From Thermoplasmatota archaeon (GTDB lineage: Archaea; Thermoplasmatota; Thermoplasmata; Thermoplasmatales; Thermoplasmataceae): 24,665 bases of DNA. The stretch lies in the NCBI GenBank assembly GCA_023379355.1, contig JAMCUD010000001.1, positions 1 through 24,665 on the forward strand, read 5' to 3'. Every line of letters starts with the position of its first letter. Within the stretch, counting starts at the first letter, position 1. The notes beneath the pieces were generated by a model. That model did not search any database, was not told the DNA's origin, and was given only the letters and a program-made list of their open reading frames with translations. Shown here piece after piece: positions 21,843 to 24,665 of the stretch. A program made the translations under genes and the position numbers.

Positions 21843-22520
21843 TCAACTGGCAGCCGATTCTCTTCTAGGAAGGCCGACCACAGAAGCTTCGTACACTATT
21901 ATAAAGAAGGCAATAAAAATGGGTACCAGAAAGATATCACTGATCAATTTTACTGATTCTATGTACCAGAATGCAGAAAAAGAGAGAAGAATGGCGGACA
22001 CTGACACCTTAACAGTAGCCTGCTTTACCCTCCTTATCTGATTTCTAAGGATGTATGAAGCTGCGATCACGATAACTATACCAAATGTTAAACCAAACAG
22101 GGTTGAGGAATAGCTCTCAGGGTAGAGTGCGACCAGAACAATTGCCGCTTCAAATGCCTCTACCGCACCTACAGAAAAAGCTGTAAAACTGATACCCTTT
22201 TCCGCCTCTTCATGATGGTTCCTGGGAAAACCGATTCTCTGGAATTTTTGCGATCTTCTTGCACTCCTGGCAAGCCGGATACCGAAATAAAGAAGGAATG
22301 TTGCGGAAAAAATTCTGACGTAGAACAGGGGGAATAGGGATACCAGGTTTCCAACTATCGCTGCTGGGATCATTACTACCAGAACGCCTCCTGCAGCCAG
22401 CAGATATGGCTTCGATGTTCCGAAACCGGAGGAAAGAGCCATTGCAACTGCAGATGCTTCAGACATTTCTAGAACAGTAATACCAAGTGCTGCAAGAAAT
22501 ACTGCTATTTCAAAGTTCAC
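21843..22520 (-). CDS. multi-span membrane protein, possibly Gdt1/TMEM165- or FTR1-like cation transporter
   Basis: The 225-residue protein has about six or seven hydrophobic segments in two similar halves. Each half starts with a helix bearing acidic residues: FLAALGITVLEMSEASAVAMA (residues 8-28, written here in outline as LEMSEAS) and VGAVEAFEAAIVLVAL (about 115-130). A duplicated helix with paired glutamates is the architecture of the Gdt1/TMEM165 and FTR1 metal or cation transporters, but neither classical motif (E-x-G-D-K/R-S/T, or REGxE) is present. A basic linker with HHEEAEK joins the halves. The start is GTG at 22520, exactly 26 bases from a strong ATTTAAATAT box. Cation transport is inference; the family is uncertain. 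Confidence 0.6.
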   Translation of the reverse strand: MNFEIAVFLAALGITVLEMSEASAVAMALSSGFGTSKPYLLAAGGVLVVMIPAAIVGNLVSLFPLFYVRIFSATFLLYFGIRLARSARRSQKFQRIGFPRNHHEEAEKGISFTAFSVGAVEAFEAAIVLVALYPESYSSTLFGLTFGIVIVIAASYILRNQIRRVKQATVKVSVSAILLSFSAFWYIESVKLISDIFLVPIFIAFFIIVYEASVVGLPRRESAAS

Positions 22521-22540
22521 GATACCTGATGATCCAAATT

Positions 22541-22550
22541 ATTTAAATAT
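22541..22550 (-). promoter_or_regulatory. TATA box of the multi-span membrane protein gene
   Basis: ATTTAAATAT (minus strand ATATTTAAAT) is centred 26 bases before the GTG at 22520, the canonical distance for a leaderless archaeal transcript. It is the cleanest such box in the window. Confidence 0.55.
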
Positions 22551-22560
22551 CTCGGGAAAT

Positions 22561-22615
22561 GGCTAACCTAATACACAATTGATTTGTAGTTCCATAATTA
22601 CTTAGGTATTTAGCC
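22561..22615. repeat. imperfect inverted repeat between the membrane protein gene and the katG remnant
   Basis: GGCTAACCTAA (22561-22571) pairs with TTAGG (22602-22606) and TTAGCC (22610-22615), with a three-base bulge and a 30-base loop. It could be an operator, an old element end, or chance. Confidence 0.3.
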
Positions 22616-22669
22616 CTCCTCCCATGTTCTGGCATTAAACTTTGTAGAATTTTGAATAATAAAAGGAAA

Positions 22670-23408
<739 letters not shown>

Positions 23409-23445
23409 AATGATTCAGGCATCCTATCGTCCTGTGGGGTAAAGA

Positions 23446-23454
23446 TTTATAAAA
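23446..23454 (+). promoter_or_regulatory. TATA box of cbiP
   Basis: TTTATAAAA here predicts transcription starting near 23477, leaving a leader of about 40 bases that contains GGTGA (23507-23511) six bases before the ATG at 23518. Unlike most genes in the window, cbiP therefore appears to have a leader and ribosome binding site. Confidence 0.5.
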
Positions 23455-23517
23455 CTTTTCAATAATCAGAAATGAGAGAGAGACTGGTTTTGTTAAAGCT
23501 TTTTCGGGTGACATGAA

Positions 23518-24665
23518 ATGAGGATGATACAGGTTCTGGGAACCTCGTCTTCTGCAGGAAAAACCACACTGACAATGGTCTTGTGCAGGCATATATCGAA
23601 AATGGGATTCAGGGTCGCACCATTCAAGTCAGTGAACATGTCCCTGAATTCCATTTCCCTTGGGGATGGAAGTGAGATTTCACGTTCTGTGTGGTTGCAG
23701 AGCAGATCTTCAGGTGTATCGCCTGAGAAGGAGATGAACCCTTTTCTACTGAAACCGGAGGGGGGAGGGACCAGCCAGGTCATAGTTCTTGGAAAAAGCC
23801 TTGGAGTGATGCCAATAGCCTCATACAGAAAATACATGCGCGAGAATGCTGCACAGATCATTAGAGATTCCGTCAAGCGGCTGGGAGATAATTTCGACGT
23901 GATCATAGCAGAAGGTGCCGGTTCCCCCGCTGAGATCAATCTTGAAGGTGATGATTTTGCAAACACCTTCGTATCCGAAATACACGGGAGCCCATGCCTG
24001 CTGATAACGGACATTGACAGAGGAGGGGCCTTCGCCTCCATCTATGGTACACTGGAACTCATGAGGTCGCCCGATCTTGTGAAGTGGTTCGTGATAAACA
24101 GGATGAGTGGAGATCCGTCAGTCCTGATTCCAGGAATCCGGAAAATTGAAAACCTGACAGGAAAGAAATGCATAGGTGTCGTTCCTAAGATACTTGAGAT
24201 GGCAGTCCCGGGCGAGGACTCTCTCAACTATGAGAACCCATCTGTATCAAGCCGAAGAATAGCTGTGATTAGATACCCCCATATGGAAAACTACAGCGAC
24301 GTTGATCCGCTGACGCTCAGAGGGATTGGCTTCACGTATGTGACAGAAAACAACCAGGATGCACTTGATTCTGCGGAACTGATCATACTTCCAGGGTCGA
24401 AGAACGTGCCTCTCGATCTGGAATACCTGAGAACAACCGGGATTGCAGAGAGAATTTTGAAATGTGCAGGATCTGGCAAATATATACTCGGTATCTGTGG
24501 AGGATATCAGATGCTGGGAGATAGTATAAGAGTGAGACTATCAGGAAATCAGATAGCCATTAAGGGGCTTTCCATTATCAGATCGGTGACCCTGTATTCT
24601 GAAAGGAAAAATGTGAAAACCTCCCATGGATTCCTGAATCCTGGTTGTTTTCTGTCACATACGTG
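23518..24665 (+). CDS. cbiP: adenosylcobyric acid synthase CbiP/CobQ, C-terminus cut by window edge
   Basis: The 382 codons present cover the N-terminal ATP-binding domain and the start of the glutamine amidotransferase domain. The P-loop is GTSSSAGKTT (8-17); PFKSVNMSLNS and MNPFLLKPEGGGTSQVIV match the CobQ pattern 'PFKaqNMslNs...mNPillKP..d..sQvi'. AEGAGSPAEINL and LLITDIDRGGAFASIYGTL follow. The glutaminase nucleophile is C327 in LGICGGYQMLG. CbiP amidates the b, d, e and g carboxylates of adenosylcobyrinic a,c-diamide, yielding adenosylcobyric acid, the same compound CbiZ produces by salvage. ATG at 23518 has GGTGA upstream; an ATG two codons later is also possible. Its presence implies at least part of de novo corrin synthesis elsewhere, or use of imported earlier intermediates. 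Confidence 0.93.
   Translation, partial: MRMIQVLGTSSSAGKTTLTMVLCRHISKMGFRVAPFKSVNMSLNSISLGDGSEISRSVWLQSRSSGVSPEKEMNPFLLKPEGGGTSQVIVLGKSLGVMPIASYRKYMRENAAQIIRDSVKRLGDNFDVIIAEGAGSPAEINLEGDDFANTFVSEIHGSPCLLITDIDRGGAFASIYGTLELMRSPDLVKWFVINRMSGDPSVLIPGIRKIENLTGKKCIGVVPKILEMAVPGEDSLNYENPSVSSRRIAVIRYPHMENYSDVDPLTLRGIGFTYVTENNQDALDSAELIILPGSKNVPLDLEYLRTTGIAERILKCAGSGKYILGICGGYQMLGDSIRVRLSGNQIAIKGLSIIRSVTLYSERKNVKTSHGFLNPGCFLSHT

Overview
The window looks like chromosomal DNA of a thermoacidophilic archaeon of the Thermoplasmata. This is inferred from a thermopsin-family acid protease, the archaeal cobamide enzymes CobY and UPF0284-type CobT, heavy AGG/AGA arginine codon use, GTG/TTG starts, and TATA-like boxes about 26 bases before start codons (leaderless transcripts). 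No rRNA, tRNA, CRISPR array or intact mobile element was recognised.

Layout. 1-6.8 kb, all on the minus strand: a 3-hydroxyisobutyrate-dehydrogenase-like protein (cut by the window edge) coupled to a WalJ-type metallo-beta-lactamase-fold hydrolase; a membrane GT2 glycosyltransferase whose N-terminal membrane part is separated by an apparent frameshift; a membrane-anchored thermopsin; two small membrane proteins, one with DnaJ-like zinc motifs; and a probable GNAT acetyltransferase. A divergent MFS transporter follows on the plus strand (6.8-8.1 kb).

8.1-21.3 kb is a cobamide uptake, salvage and remodelling region. btuF-btuC-btuD (plus) import corrinoids. An APC-type permease and cobY form a minus-strand pair. 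Divergent from that pair is a tcuA-tcuB pair (flavoprotein plus Fe-S/membrane protein), followed by an MHS-family transporter (tcuC-like) and cobS. A compact minus-strand run cbiZ-cobD-cbiB-cobT faces cobS. After a small unknown gene and a membrane protein of uncertain family, there is a decayed katG remnant, and then cbiP/cobQ begins and runs off the right edge. Together these would import corrinoids, cut cobinamide back to cobyric acid (CbiZ), make or amidate cobyric acid (CbiP), attach aminopropanol phosphate (CobD, CbiB), activate with GTP (CobY) and add the lower ligand (CobT, CobS). Corrin-ring synthesis genes, the corrinoid adenosyltransferase and the final phosphatase are not in the window.

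Most notable. (1) A 34-bp element made of two 14-bp boxes spaced 20 bp lies in front of btuF and again, inverted with 28/34 identity, between the APC-cobY pair and tcuAB. It looks like an operator for an unidentified regulator joining corrinoid uptake, cobY and tcuAB. (2) The tcuAB pair could be a tricarballylate dehydrogenase, or a split relative of the Rhodobacter CobZ precorrin-3B synthase. (3) A katG pseudogene has been reduced to fragments. (4) cbiB has no normal start codon in its full-length frame, and the glycosyltransferase has a single-base frame break at a six-base homopolymer.
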